Positions 23,727-32,424 of a stretch of 64,000 nt of DNA are shown here, piece by piece. Source of the stretch: CAYZPB01 sp964551195. Its GTDB lineage: Bacteria > Bacillota > Bacilli > Tepidibacillales > Tepidibacillaceae. The notes below the pieces were generated by a model. It did not search any database and was not told where the DNA came from. It was given only the letters and a program-made list of their open reading frames with translations. The first letter of the stretch is position 1. Every line of letters begins with the position of its first letter. A program made the position numbers and the translations under genes. Location of the stretch: NCBI GenBank assembly GCA_964551195.1, contig CAZKBI010000002.1:11932-75931 (forward strand), in the 5' to 3' direction.

Positions 23727-25898
23727 TTACATTATCTTTCTTTTAACATCATAAATATCTTTTACACGTTTAATTCTTGCAGTAACATTCTGCAAATGCT
23801 CCGTATCCCTAATCTGCACAGTAATTAAAATGGTCACCACTTGGTCCCGATTCGTTTTCCCAGAAACTGCAGTCATTAGAGTCTTTGTCTCAGAAACTGC
23901 CTGTAAGACTTCGTTGAGTAGTCCTTCACGATCCTTCCCAGTTACCTCAATATCCGCAGAATAAGAAGTGTCTTGGCCCTCATCAATATCCCATTCAACG
24001 TCAATTAAACGTTCTTCATCTTGCTCATTAATTATATTTGTACAATCGACACGGTGAACTGAGACTCCTCGGCCGCGAGTAATATAGCCGATAATCTCGT
24101 CTCCTGGAACAGGATTACAACATTTAGAAAAACGGACCAGCAGATTGTCCACACCCTTAACCTTAATGCCGTCATCTAACTTCTTCTTCTTAGTAAGGGG
24201 CTGCTGTCGTGTTTCTAAATCTTTTATAGTTAATTTTTCCTTCTCGCGCTTAGCTTTCTCTGTTAGCCTTGTTACAATCTGCGAGGCAGTAATTCCACTG
24301 TAACCAATAGTTGCATACATATCATCTTCGCTAGAAAAATTAAATTTATTGAGAACCTCTTTAATTAATGGTGTAGTTAGAAAATCTGAAGGCTCATAGC
24401 CCTGTCGCTTTAATTCCCGCTCAACACTCTCACGTCCACTAGACACATTCTCGCTTCGCCGTTCTTTTTTAAACCAAGCTTTAATCTTCGACCTCGCTTG
24501 TGAGCTCTGAGCAATTTTAAACCAGTCTTGCCCTGGTCCATAGCTATGTTTGGAAGTCATGATTTCAACAATGTCACCAGTCTGTAGTGTATAGTCAAGT
24601 GGGACTATTCTTCCATTAACCTTAGCGCCAGTACAACGATGCCCTACCTCTGTATGAATCCGGTAGGCAAAATCTAGTGGTACCGATCCCTGTGGTAACT
24701 CAATGACATCTCCCTTAGGTGTGAATACAAAAACTACATCCGTAAAAATATCCATTTTGAGCGATTCCATAAATTCTTGCGCATCACGCGACTCGCTTTC
24801 CCACTCGAGAATCTCTCTGAACCAGCTTAGTTTATCCTCAAAACTATCTTCAACCTGAGCTTTTCCTTCTTTATAAGCCCAGTGTGCAGCGATACCATGC
24901 TCAGCAGTTCGATGCATCTCAAAAGTACGAATCTGCACCTCAACTGGATCGCCGTTTGGCCCAATCACTGTTGTATGCAGCGATTGATACATGTTCGATT
25001 TCGGCATCGCAATGAAATCCTTAAAACGACCTGGGAGTGGTTTCCAGAATGTATGAATTACCCCAAGTACTGCATAACAATCCTTGATATTATCAACCAA
25101 AACTCGCACCGCTAACAGATCGTAGATTTGCTCAAACTCCCGGTGTTTCTTGGTCATTTTGTTATAAATACTGAAAATATGTTTTGGTCTACCCGATATT
25201 TCAGCATGGATTTCTAACTCTTCCAGACGTTCTTTGACTATTTCGATAACTACATCAACGTGTTTCTGACGTTCGGCTCTTTTTTCCTTCATTAAATTTA
25301 CAATTCGATAATAATCGGCAGTATTGATAAATCGTAGAGCTATATCCTCAAGCTCCCATTTAATCGAGGAAATACCAAGACGATGAGCAATCGGTGCAAA
25401 AATTTCCAAAGTTTCTTCAGCAATCCGAAGCTGTTTCTCCTCAGGCAAATGATCCAGAGTACGCATGTTATGAAGCCTGTCCGCCAATTTTATCAGGATT
25501 ACACGCATATCCTTAGCCATAGCAACGAACATTTTGCGGTGATTCTCCGCTTCCTGCTCTTCCTTTGATTTATATTCTATTCGGCCCAGCTTGGTTACGC
25601 CATCAACCAATTTCGCAATTTCAGGGCTAAATTTATGTTCCAATTCCTCAAGTGTTACCTCAGTGTCTTCAACTACATCATGTAATAAGGCTGCAATAAC
25701 CGTAACAACATCCAACTTCAGATCAACTAGAATCTCTGCAACCTTTGTAGGATGCACAATATAAGGCTCGCCAGAAACACGGTTCTGATCCAGATGCGCA
25801 TTTAAGGCGAATTGATAAGCCTCTTCAATCCTTCGCACATCTTCAGCCGGCATATAAGTTTTTGCCTTTTCAATTAGTTGATCTACTGGACGTTCCAT
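23727..25898 (-). CDS. relA: Bifunctional (p)ppGpp synthetase/hydrolase Rel
   Basis: 723 aa. Domains: HD hydrolase (about 25-180; HDVVEDT about 67-73 and the metal-site DRLHNM about 139-144), synthetase (about 230-350; includes RVLVDN, YQSLHTTVIGP and EVQIRT), TGS (about 385-450), helical and conserved-Cys region (about 560-620; FSKCCNPVPGDEIIGY), and C-terminal ACT (about 648-722). Both HD and synthetase motifs are intact, so it should make and degrade the alarmone. This links with aminoacylation through the adjacent hisS and aspS genes. A promoter lies 30-58 bp upstream of the ATG. Confidence 0.97.
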   Translation of the reverse strand: MERPVDQLIEKAKTYMPAEDVRRIEEAYQFALNAHLDQNRVSGEPYIVHPTKVAEILVDLKLDVVTVIAALLHDVVEDTEVTLEELEHKFSPEIAKLVDGVTKLGRIEYKSKEEQEAENHRKMFVAMAKDMRVILIKLADRLHNMRTLDHLPEEKQLRIAEETLEIFAPIAHRLGISSIKWELEDIALRFINTADYYRIVNLMKEKRAERQKHVDVVIEIVKERLEELEIHAEISGRPKHIFSIYNKMTKKHREFEQIYDLLAVRVLVDNIKDCYAVLGVIHTFWKPLPGRFKDFIAMPKSNMYQSLHTTVIGPNGDPVEVQIRTFEMHRTAEHGIAAHWAYKEGKAQVEDSFEDKLSWFREILEWESESRDAQEFMESLKMDIFTDVVFVFTPKGDVIELPQGSVPLDFAYRIHTEVGHRCTGAKVNGRIVPLDYTLQTGDIVEIMTSKHSYGPGQDWFKIAQSSQARSKIKAWFKKERRSENVSSGRESVERELKRQGYEPSDFLTTPLIKEVLNKFNFSSEDDMYATIGYSGITASQIVTRLTEKAKREKEKLTIKDLETRQQPLTKKKKLDDGIKVKGVDNLLVRFSKCCNPVPGDEIIGYITRGRGVSVHRVDCTNIINEQDEERLIDVEWDIDEGQDTSYSADIEVTGKDREGLLNEVLQAVSETKTLMTAVSGKTNRDQVVTILITVQIRDTEHLQNVTARIKRVKDIYDVKRKIM

Positions 25899-25927
25899 AT
25901 TCTCACCTTAATTTTGTATTATCCTTT

Positions 25928-25956
25928 ATTATCAGTCTTTTCCAGCATAAAGTAAA
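25928..25956 (-). promoter_or_regulatory. Probable promoter of relA
   Basis: Minus strand: TTTACT (25956-25951), 17-bp spacer, GATAAT (25933-25928). Four of six and five of six consensus bases match. A short AAGCAT-5-ATGCTT hairpin just upstream (25955-25971) could weakly terminate the apt transcript. Confidence 0.5.
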
Positions 25957-25990
25957 GCATTGGGCATGCTTGGGTTGTCAAATGTTTGAT

Positions 25991-26509
25991 TTAAAAAGGA
26001 TAAGTAATTAAAGAATATGTATCAATCTCGCCAAGTTTTTCTCTTCCGTTTAATTCCGTTAGTTCAATGAGAAAGGAAGCTCCAACAATTTCCCCGCCTA
26101 ATTTACGTACAAGTTCTATTGTAGAGCTAATAGTTCCCCCCGTCGCTAATAAATCATCCACCAGCAATATCCTCTGGCCTAGTTTGATTGCATCCTTATG
26201 TAGCGCTAATATATCGCTACCATACTCTAAATCATAACTTGCCTCAACACTCTCTCCAGGAAGTTTTCCTTTTTTGCGAATCGGCACGAAACCCACCCCA
26301 ATAGCATATGCAACAGGTGCGCCAATAACAAAGCCGCGCGCCTCTGGCCCGACAATTAAATCAACCTGCTTACTCTCTGCATAACTGGCAAACTCGTCAA
26401 TTACGCTGCGAAAGGCCGGTCCATTCTTTAATAGAGTAGTAATATCCTTAAAAGATATCCCTGCTTGTGGAAAATCAGAAATGACTCTAATTAAGCTTTT
26501 GTAATCCAT
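25991..26509 (-). CDS. apt: Adenine phosphoribosyltransferase
   Basis: 172 aa type I phosphoribosyltransferase. PRPP-binding motif ILLVDDLLATGGTISST (about 118-134) and the APT-specific N-terminal FPQAGISFKDITTLL (about 14-28) and GPEARGFVIGAPVAYAIG (about 54-71). It salvages adenine to AMP with PRPP. It lies between recJ (34 bp) and relA, the conserved Bacillota order recJ-apt-relA. Start ATG 26509. Confidence 0.97.
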   Translation of the reverse strand: MDYKSLIRVISDFPQAGISFKDITTLLKNGPAFRSVIDEFASYAESKQVDLIVGPEARGFVIGAPVAYAIGVGFVPIRKKGKLPGESVEASYDLEYGSDILALHKDAIKLGQRILLVDDLLATGGTISSTIELVRKLGGEIVGASFLIELTELNGREKLGEIDTYSLITYPF

Positions 26510-26543
26510 AATAGCCCCCTGCTAGCAACATTCATTTTTAACT

Positions 26544-28241
26544 CTACTCCAATTGCTCGAGATCACGAATAATAATCTGCCTATTAACTGAGCCGCGCCA
26601 TTCATTTAAGCCGAGTTCTCCTAATAAGTTAATCCGCGTCCCTTTTGTAAGCGACTTACAAGCTTCGCCACAATAAAAGTATAGCGCCTCAATTGGTGCT
26701 CCATGATGCTTAAGCATTAATTTGCTATGTTGCTTATCTTTGCCAATCTCTTGACAACTATCAACCACAGCATTCTCAATCAGAAATACTGGGCGCGGGT
26801 TGCCAATTCCGTGTGGTTCTAACCGTTTAATTATTCTGATTAAATTGTAATCAATCTCATCAATGCCAATAACTGCATCAAAGCTCTCAGACGGTATGAA
26901 ATCACGCGGTTCTAGCCATTCATCGGCTACTTTGCTTATCTCCTCCCGCAAAAGTTCTATCTTCCTCGCCTCAACACTTAGCCCTGCGGCCTGTGGATGT
27001 CCACCATAGCTTAGTAGGTGCTCACTCACCTCGGTTAGAGCCTCATAAAGATTGAAGCCCTTAATACTGCGTGCAGAGCCCTTGGCAATGCCTGTTTCCA
27101 TATCAACATTAAAAATAATAGTCGGTTTATAATATCGTCTAATGACCTGAGAAGCCACAATTCCAATAACTCCCGGATTCCAATGCTCCGCAGCAATTAC
27201 TAGTACACTCTTCGCATCAAGTCCCAGAGCTTCAACTGTGCCAATCGCCTCTTGCGTAATAGTTCTTACTAATTCTTGTCGCTCGCGATTTATCGCTTCT
27301 AATTCATCTACAATCTGCTCAGCTTCGTTCGGGTCGTTCGTTACAAACAACCTTACTGCCCGATCAGATGATTCTAAACGACCAATCGCATTAACTCGCG
27401 GTCCAATTATATGTCCTACGTGATAGCTATTGATTTTCTGATCAGCTAATCTCGTGTTCTGGATTAATTTTTCTAAACCTATAATTGTAGTCGTGCTCAT
27501 TTGTTGCAGGCCACTAATTGCAATTGTTCGATTTTCACCAATCAGTGGTACCATATCGGCAATCGTGCCCAGTGCAACTAGCTCAATATACTCATTTGGC
27601 GTCCTGCCCAACAAAGCATGCGCGAGTTTGAAGGCAACACCTACTCCGGCCAAGCCTTTGAAAGGATATTTTTCGTCAGAGCATTTAGGGTTAATAATCG
27701 CCAGCGCTTGTGGTAATATCTCCGGCGGTTCATGGTGATCGGTAATGATTAAGTCGATGCCTAAATCAGATGCACTTGCCGCCTCCTCAGTAGCTGAAAT
27801 ACCTGTATCTACACTAATAATTAGTTTAATCTCTTCAGACGCGGCTTTATTAATTGCTTCCTTATTGATTCCGTAGCCTTCAGTAAAACGGTTAGGAATA
27901 TAAAAGGAGCAATTTCCACCTAGACCTTTAATAACTCTTAGCAGAAGCGCAGTACTGGTCACACCATCAGCATCGTAATCGCCATAAATTAATATTTTTT
28001 CATTATTATCAATCGCCTCATGAATGCGCCTTACAGCTTTATTCATATCATTAAATAAAAATGGATCGATATACTCTTGCGAATCGGCTGAAAGAAAATC
28101 AAGAATTTCACTTGCTGTTTTTATACCACGATTTACTAATAATCGAATTAGTATTGGCGAGAGCGCAAGCTCAACTGACAACCTCGAAATAAGTTGCTCA
28201 TCCGGTTCTGCAATTATCCATCTTTTCTCTGTAAAAATCAT
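26544..28241 (-). CDS. recJ: Single-stranded-DNA-specific exonuclease RecJ
   Basis: 565 aa. DHH domain with GDYDADGVTSTALLLRV (about 66-82), the VDTGI motif (about 127-131), the family signature DHHEPPEILPQALAIINPK (about 148-166), and the DHHA1 substrate-binding region with GGHPQAAGLSVE (about 395-406). The C-terminal OB-like domain (about 450-565) is present. The length matches the compact RecJ form; B. subtilis RecJ carries a longer C-terminal extension that is absent here. It is a 5'-3' exonuclease of recombination and mismatch repair. Start ATG 28241 has GGAG 6 nt before; a TTG at 28247 is less likely. Confidence 0.95.
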   Translation of the reverse strand: MIFTEKRWIIAEPDEQLISRLSVELALSPILIRLLVNRGIKTASEILDFLSADSQEYIDPFLFNDMNKAVRRIHEAIDNNEKILIYGDYDADGVTSTALLLRVIKGLGGNCSFYIPNRFTEGYGINKEAINKAASEEIKLIISVDTGISATEEAASASDLGIDLIITDHHEPPEILPQALAIINPKCSDEKYPFKGLAGVGVAFKLAHALLGRTPNEYIELVALGTIADMVPLIGENRTIAISGLQQMSTTTIIGLEKLIQNTRLADQKINSYHVGHIIGPRVNAIGRLESSDRAVRLFVTNDPNEAEQIVDELEAINRERQELVRTITQEAIGTVEALGLDAKSVLVIAAEHWNPGVIGIVASQVIRRYYKPTIIFNVDMETGIAKGSARSIKGFNLYEALTEVSEHLLSYGGHPQAAGLSVEARKIELLREEISKVADEWLEPRDFIPSESFDAVIGIDEIDYNLIRIIKRLEPHGIGNPRPVFLIENAVVDSCQEIGKDKQHSKLMLKHHGAPIEALYFYCGEACKSLTKGTRINLLGELGLNEWRGSVNRQIIIRDLEQLE

Positions 28242-28287
28242 AATCAACTCCAGCAGAACAATAATCTTGAAAAGATTAATCTAATAT

Positions 28288-29229
28288 CTATTCAGAAGGT
28301 ACTTTTAATGTACTTTTCCTGAAATCACGTTTGCGCCACATTAACCAGAGCTGGGAAGCAATAAATAGTGAAGAATATCCACCACTCATTAAGCCAATAA
28401 TCAGTGCAAAGGAGAAGTTCTGAATTCCCGAGCTACCAAAGATGAAGAGCGCTAGCGCGACAACAACTACTGTTATCGTAGTATTAATAGTACGCATCAG
28501 TGTCTGATTCAGACTGTAATTGACTAAATCGTCTAAATCTTCCTCCACCTTAATCTTTTTATTCTTCAGATTCTCACGTATTCGGTCGAAAATAACAATC
28601 GTATCGTTTATCGAATAACCGACAATCGTTAAGATCGCTGCTATAAAGGTCATATCAACCTCAATTCGCATAATTGAAAATATAGCTATTACAAAGAAGG
28701 CATCGTAGAGGAGAGCAACAATACCTGCGACCGCAAACCGATATTCAAAACGAAGTGTGACATAGAGCACAATACCAACTGAAGCGGCAAGAACAGCAAA
28801 TAGTGCGTTCCTAGCCGTCTCTTGTGCAATTGTCGGATCAATTTTACTCTCAGCAATGTCAACAATTTCACCATATTCACTGGAGAAAACATCCCTAATT
28901 ATTGGTAATGCCGAAGAATCAATGGTCTTGTCAAATCTTAGTGCGACACCGTCATTTTTGTTGCCAACTGACATAATCGATGATGGTGTCAGATCTAAAT
29001 CAGTGAGACCAGCTGCATGTGCCTGTGACTCAGCTTCTTCTAATAGTTCAGTAATTTCATCTTCAGTAAAACTCTGACCCAGACTAATTTCAATCCTCGA
29101 GCCACTAGTAAAATCAATCCCTAAGTTTAACCCAAATATAAATAGGGAGAGCATACCAAGAATAACTATAGCGAGAGAAATTGTCATGAATATTTTATTG
29201 TGTTTGACAAAATTTATATTAAAGTTCAC
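28288..29229 (-). CDS. secF: Protein translocase subunit SecF
   Basis: 313 aa with six predicted membrane helices: one N-terminal, then a large extracytoplasmic loop (about 45-130), then a cluster of five (about 135-300). Family motifs FGLNLGIDFTSGSRIEI (about 33-49) and GYSINDTIVIFDRIREN (about 203-219) are present. SecDF uses the proton or sodium gradient to help pull secreted proteins across the membrane after SecA. The start is GTG 29229, inside the last codons of secD (11-bp overlap), with GGAGG from the secD coding end as ribosome-binding site. SecD and SecF are separate polypeptides, unlike the fused SecDF of B. subtilis. Confidence 0.96.
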   Translation of the reverse strand: MNFNINFVKHNKIFMTISLAIVILGMLSLFIFGLNLGIDFTSGSRIEISLGQSFTEDEITELLEEAESQAHAAGLTDLDLTPSSIMSVGNKNDGVALRFDKTIDSSALPIIRDVFSSEYGEIVDIAESKIDPTIAQETARNALFAVLAASVGIVLYVTLRFEYRFAVAGIVALLYDAFFVIAIFSIMRIEVDMTFIAAILTIVGYSINDTIVIFDRIRENLKNKKIKVEEDLDDLVNYSLNQTLMRTINTTITVVVVALALFIFGSSGIQNFSFALIIGLMSGGYSSLFIASQLWLMWRKRDFRKSTLKVPSE

Positions 29230-30457
29230 TGATTTCTTCCTCCTTTACTCCATAAGCACGTGGGTTCGTGACAGCGTTAGATTTTACCAACAGATTAAGT
29301 AGAATCCTTGAACCATAAACTGCTGTTACCATGCTTACTAGAATACTAATAATCAAGGTGATAGCAAAACCACGTACCGAACCGGAAGAGGCAGCAAAAA
29401 CAAATAATACCACCGCTGCGATAATCGTAGTAATATTCGCATCAACAATCGTAACAAGCGAACGACGAGAACCAGCACGCACTGATGATAAAAGAGTTTT
29501 TCCTGTTTTTAATTCCTCGCGGATTCGTTCATATGTAAGAATATTAGCATCCACCGCCATACCGACCCCAAGGACCAGAGCAGCAATACCCGAAAGCGTC
29601 AAGGTAACATCTAATTGCCAGAAAACTAATAATACAATATAGAGGTAAACGATTAGAGAAAAAGTAGCAATTACTCCAGGAACGCGATAGTAAGCAATCA
29701 TATAAATTAGAACTAAGATTGCACCAATAATACCAGCGATAATAGTTAATTCTAAAGCTTTCATTCCTAAAGTAGCACCTACGCTTTGTGCTTGCATCTC
29801 AGTTAGTTCTAATGGCAGGGCACCTGCATTTAATAAATCCGCCAATCTTCGTGCTTCTTCAACAGTATACTGACCTGTGATAATCGCATTACCACTTGTT
29901 ATTACTGACTCAATTACTGGAGCAGTAATTAGATCTTCATCAAGATAAATAGCCATTACCTGTTTTAAGTATTGTGCCGTGATATCTCTGAATTTGTCAG
30001 CATCTTTTAATTTGAGCACAACAATCTGATTGCCTAGATTGTCAAAATCTATTCCTGCGCCACCAACAACTAGCTCAGTTCCATCGAGTAAGATGTCACC
30101 ATCGCTGTTTCTAAAAGTAAGTTTAGCTGGCTTTCCTAATACTTCACGCGCATCATCCTGGTCGGTTACACCAGCAAGCTGGACCCGTATACGGTCCTCA
30201 CCTTCAATTGTAATTGTTGTCTCCGAGACACCAAGAACGTCAATTCTACGTTCTAAAGCAGCAGCTGTTTCTGTAAGAGCAGTGTGAGTGACCGCTTCAC
30301 CACTTTGTGTTTTTGCTCGGTATAAAACTTCAAAACCGCCTTGTAAATCAAGTCCCAGCGTAATGTTCTGAGCTACCGGAACAATTGTCATGACAATTAA
30401 TACCGTTAATACGGCAACAATAAGTATTAACGTAACTAATCGTTTAACATTTACCAT
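29219..30457 (-). CDS. secD: Protein translocase subunit SecD
   Basis: 412 aa, a short-form SecD. N-terminal membrane helix (about 8-28), LGLDLQGGFEVLYRA (about 34-48), the P1 head domain (about 50-225), and five C-terminal helices (about 235-395) with the conserved VLGVGMAVDANILTYERIRE (about 294-313), whose Asp is required for ion coupling. Works with SecF, YajC and SecYEG. The gene is followed directly by secF and preceded by the comN-like gene (39 bp), the usual arrangement in Bacillota. Confidence 0.96.
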   Translation of the reverse strand: MVNVKRLVTLILIVAVLTVLIVMTIVPVAQNITLGLDLQGGFEVLYRAKTQSGEAVTHTALTETAAALERRIDVLGVSETTITIEGEDRIRVQLAGVTDQDDAREVLGKPAKLTFRNSDGDILLDGTELVVGGAGIDFDNLGNQIVVLKLKDADKFRDITAQYLKQVMAIYLDEDLITAPVIESVITSGNAIITGQYTVEEARRLADLLNAGALPLELTEMQAQSVGATLGMKALELTIIAGIIGAILVLIYMIAYYRVPGVIATFSLIVYLYIVLLVFWQLDVTLTLSGIAALVLGVGMAVDANILTYERIREELKTGKTLLSSVRAGSRRSLVTIVDANITTIIAAVVLFVFAASSGSVRGFAITLIISILVSMVTAVYGSRILLNLLVKSNAVTNPRAYGVKEEEISEL

Positions 30458-30496
30458 CTAGTGTTTCCCCCTCCTAAATTCAATAGTGTTAGTATA

Positions 30497-30742
30497 TCAA
30501 AACTCTTCACCCTTATATACCTTTAACATCATCCAATTCATATAATCTTCAGCTTTCAATGACAGAATATCGCTAACAATCTGGTGAATATGTGGTTGCT
30601 CGTCAGAATATTTCGAGTTTACACACTCCCATATTTGCTCTCCGTCAATATTATCATAGCCAAAAGCCTTGAATTCCTCTGATTTCTGATTACAGAGAAG
30701 CTCAATCTGTCTAGTTAAATCTCGCTTATTCAGTTCTGTCAT
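30497..30742 (-). CDS. ComN-like post-transcriptional regulator family protein
   Basis: 81 aa, no signal or membrane segment. The C-terminal core HQIVSDILSLKAEDYMNWMM (about 53-72) is the conserved part of the post-transcriptional regulator family that includes B. subtilis ComN (YrzD), which acts on comEA mRNA and lies beside secDF. Synteny here is the same. Whether this organism is naturally transformable cannot be judged from the window. Start ATG 30742 has GGTGGTGAT upstream; GTG 30754 is rejected. Confidence 0.8.
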   Translation of the reverse strand: MTELNKRDLTRQIELLCNQKSEEFKAFGYDNIDGEQIWECVNSKYSDEQPHIHQIVSDILSLKAEDYMNWMMLKVYKGEEF

Positions 30743-30772
30743 TAAAATCACCACCCGTAAATAGATATTCTC

Positions 30773-30778
30773 ATTATA
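30773..30778 (-). promoter_or_regulatory. Candidate -10 element for comN-secD-secF
   Basis: A perfect TATAAT on the minus strand about 30 bp upstream of the ComN-like start. The -35 position (ATTAAA at 17 bp) is poor, so the promoter is likely but weak or activator-dependent. Confidence 0.4.
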
Positions 30779-30823
30779 ACCTATTAGCGACTAAATTTAA
30801 TTAAAATCTAACAGATAATAAAT

Positions 30824-30852
30824 AAAAGTTGACCATTGGTTGGTCAACTTTT
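30824..30852 (-). terminator. Rho-independent terminator of yajC
   Basis: Perfect 12-bp stem (30824-30835 with 30841-30852; AAAAGTTGACCA and its complement) with a 5-nt loop. The right side on the minus strand ends in TTTTATTTATT. Placed 33 bp after the yajC stop. The symmetry would allow function in both directions. Confidence 0.85.
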
Positions 30853-30885
30853 ATAAACAAGAAACCAGATTCTAGATAAACTCAT

Positions 30886-31203
30886 TTATCGATTAAGAAC
30901 ATTACCAATAGCTGAGCGTTCCACCTTTATAATGGAAACATCATTGATTTGAAGCATTGCATAATCTTCTTCTAGTTCAATGATTGTTCCATGGATACCG
31001 CCCATTGTAATTACTTCATTTCCTACTTCTAAAGCGCCGAGCATTTCAATCCTCTGTTTATTTCTTTTTGACTGCGGACGAATTAATAGAAAATAGAATA
31101 TCGCTATTAATATTACTAACCAAACCAAGGAAAAAAGTGCTGAACTATCAGCAGGTGCAGTCGTAGCGCCATTAGCAGCAATCTCATTTACATAACCAAT
31201 CAT
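30886..31203 (-). CDS. yajC: Preprotein translocase subunit YajC
   Basis: 105 aa. One membrane helix (about 24-42, WLVILIAIFYFLLIRPQ) followed by a basic turn QSKRNKQR and the conserved soluble domain EVGNEVITMGGIHGTIIELE (about 59-78). YajC associates with SecDF-YidC. The N-terminal 22 residues are Ala/Thr-rich and extracytoplasmic. It lies downstream of tgt and upstream of comN-secDF, as in most Bacillota. A good GGAGG precedes the ATG. Confidence 0.93.
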   Translation of the reverse strand: MIGYVNEIAANGATTAPADSSALFSLVWLVILIAIFYFLLIRPQSKRNKQRIEMLGALEVGNEVITMGGIHGTIIELEEDYAMLQINDVSIIKVERSAIGNVLNR

Positions 31204-31221
31204 TGCTTCCCCTCCTTCTTT

Positions 31222-31265
31222 AAATCAAGTATATAATATAAGAAAATCAAGTATAGAATATCAGA
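31222..31265. repeat. Tandem 22-bp direct repeat upstream of yajC
   Basis: Two adjacent 22-bp units (31222-31243 and 31244-31265) identical at 20 positions, each beginning AAATCAAGTATA. The period equals two helical turns. It fills the 79-bp tgt-yajC gap. It could be a tandem operator or a duplicated promoter element; each unit on the minus strand carries TATACTTGATTT. Confidence 0.7.
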
Positions 31266-31282
31266 TTATCCTAGTTTTGTAA

Positions 31283-32410
31283 CTATTCAATTTGATATTT
31301 AGTAAAAAACTCTTGTTTATATTCAACTAAACGATCATCAAGAATCGCCTCACGAATATTTCTCATTAAGTGTATCAAATAATAAAGATTATGATAAGTA
31401 GTTAAACGTATTCCCATTATCTCTTTCGCCTTTATTAGGTGCCTGATATAAGCACGCGAATAGTTGCGACAAGTATAACAGTCACATTCCTCATCTAAAG
31501 GACGGTAATCTTCCGCGTAAATAGCATTTCTAATTACTAATTTACCCTGGCTAGTCATGGTAGTGCCATTGCGCGCAATTCTTGTTGGCAAGACACAGTC
31601 AAACATATCAATTCCTGCCATTACCCCATCAAAAAGCGATAAGGGATCGCCAAGCCCCATCAAGTAACGTGGTTTATCCTCCGGCAGTGCAAGTGTCGTA
31701 TAGGCAAGCACCTCATTCATCAGTTCGCGTGGTTCGCCAACACTTAATCCACCAATCGCATAACCCGGTAGATCTAACTCAATTAAGGACTTAGCACTCT
31801 CTAGTCGTAGGTCACGATACATCCCGCCCTGAACGATTCCAAACAAGCCCTGCTTATCAGTCGCTTGATGTGCCTCCTTGCAACGTTTAGCCCAGCGCGT
31901 TGTCATCTCCATCGATTTTTTAACATATTCGTACTCCGCAGGATAGGGAGCGCATTCATCAAAGGCCATAATAATATCTGAGCCGAGGGCATGCTGTATC
32001 TCTATTGCCTTTTCTGGAGAAATAAACAGCTTCTCACCACTCAAATGACTGGCAAAATAGACACCCTCCTCAGTTATTTTGCGACGCTGGCTCAGACTGA
32101 ATACCTGAAAACCTCCGCTATCGGTCAGAATCGGTTTAGGCCAATTCATAAATTTATGCAGCCCGCCTGCTTTACGCACTATCTCCTCACCTGGTCGAAT
32201 ATGTAGATGATAGGTGTTGCTTAGAATAATCTCCGCACCAATCTCGGCAAGTTCCTCTGGACTCATTGTTTTAACAGTCGCCTGCGTTCCTACAGGCATA
32301 AATACAGGTGTCTTCACCGTGCCATGAGGAGTATGTAAAAGACCGGCACGCGCGCCAGTCTTACTATCTTTCTTCAGTAATTCATAATTAACTGCTGTCA
32401 TTTCTTTCAT
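31283..32410 (-). CDS. tgt: tRNA-guanine transglycosylase
   Basis: 375 aa. Catalytic nucleophile region FDGVMAGIDMFDCVLPTRIA (about 262-281), substrate Asp in LTDSGGFQVFSLSQ (about 94-107), and the zinc site CDCYTCRNYSRAYIRHLI (about 313-330) with three Cys and a His. It inserts preQ1 in place of guanine at position 34 of GUN-anticodon tRNAs. The queA product completes the next step and is encoded 14 bp upstream. Start ATG 32410 is preferred because GAGGG lies 5 nt upstream; the second ATG is too far from it. Confidence 0.97.
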   Translation of the reverse strand: MKEMTAVNYELLKKDSKTGARAGLLHTPHGTVKTPVFMPVGTQATVKTMSPEELAEIGAEIILSNTYHLHIRPGEEIVRKAGGLHKFMNWPKPILTDSGGFQVFSLSQRRKITEEGVYFASHLSGEKLFISPEKAIEIQHALGSDIIMAFDECAPYPAEYEYVKKSMEMTTRWAKRCKEAHQATDKQGLFGIVQGGMYRDLRLESAKSLIELDLPGYAIGGLSVGEPRELMNEVLAYTTLALPEDKPRYLMGLGDPLSLFDGVMAGIDMFDCVLPTRIARNGTTMTSQGKLVIRNAIYAEDYRPLDEECDCYTCRNYSRAYIRHLIKAKEIMGIRLTTYHNLYYLIHLMRNIREAILDDRLVEYKQEFFTKYQIE

Positions 32411-32424
32411 TCACACCCTCTTAT

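Noticed and set aside
25955..25971. AAGCAT hairpin between apt and relA as a full terminator
   Set aside because: The stem is only 6 bp and the following T content is low (TACTTTATG); at best it attenuates.
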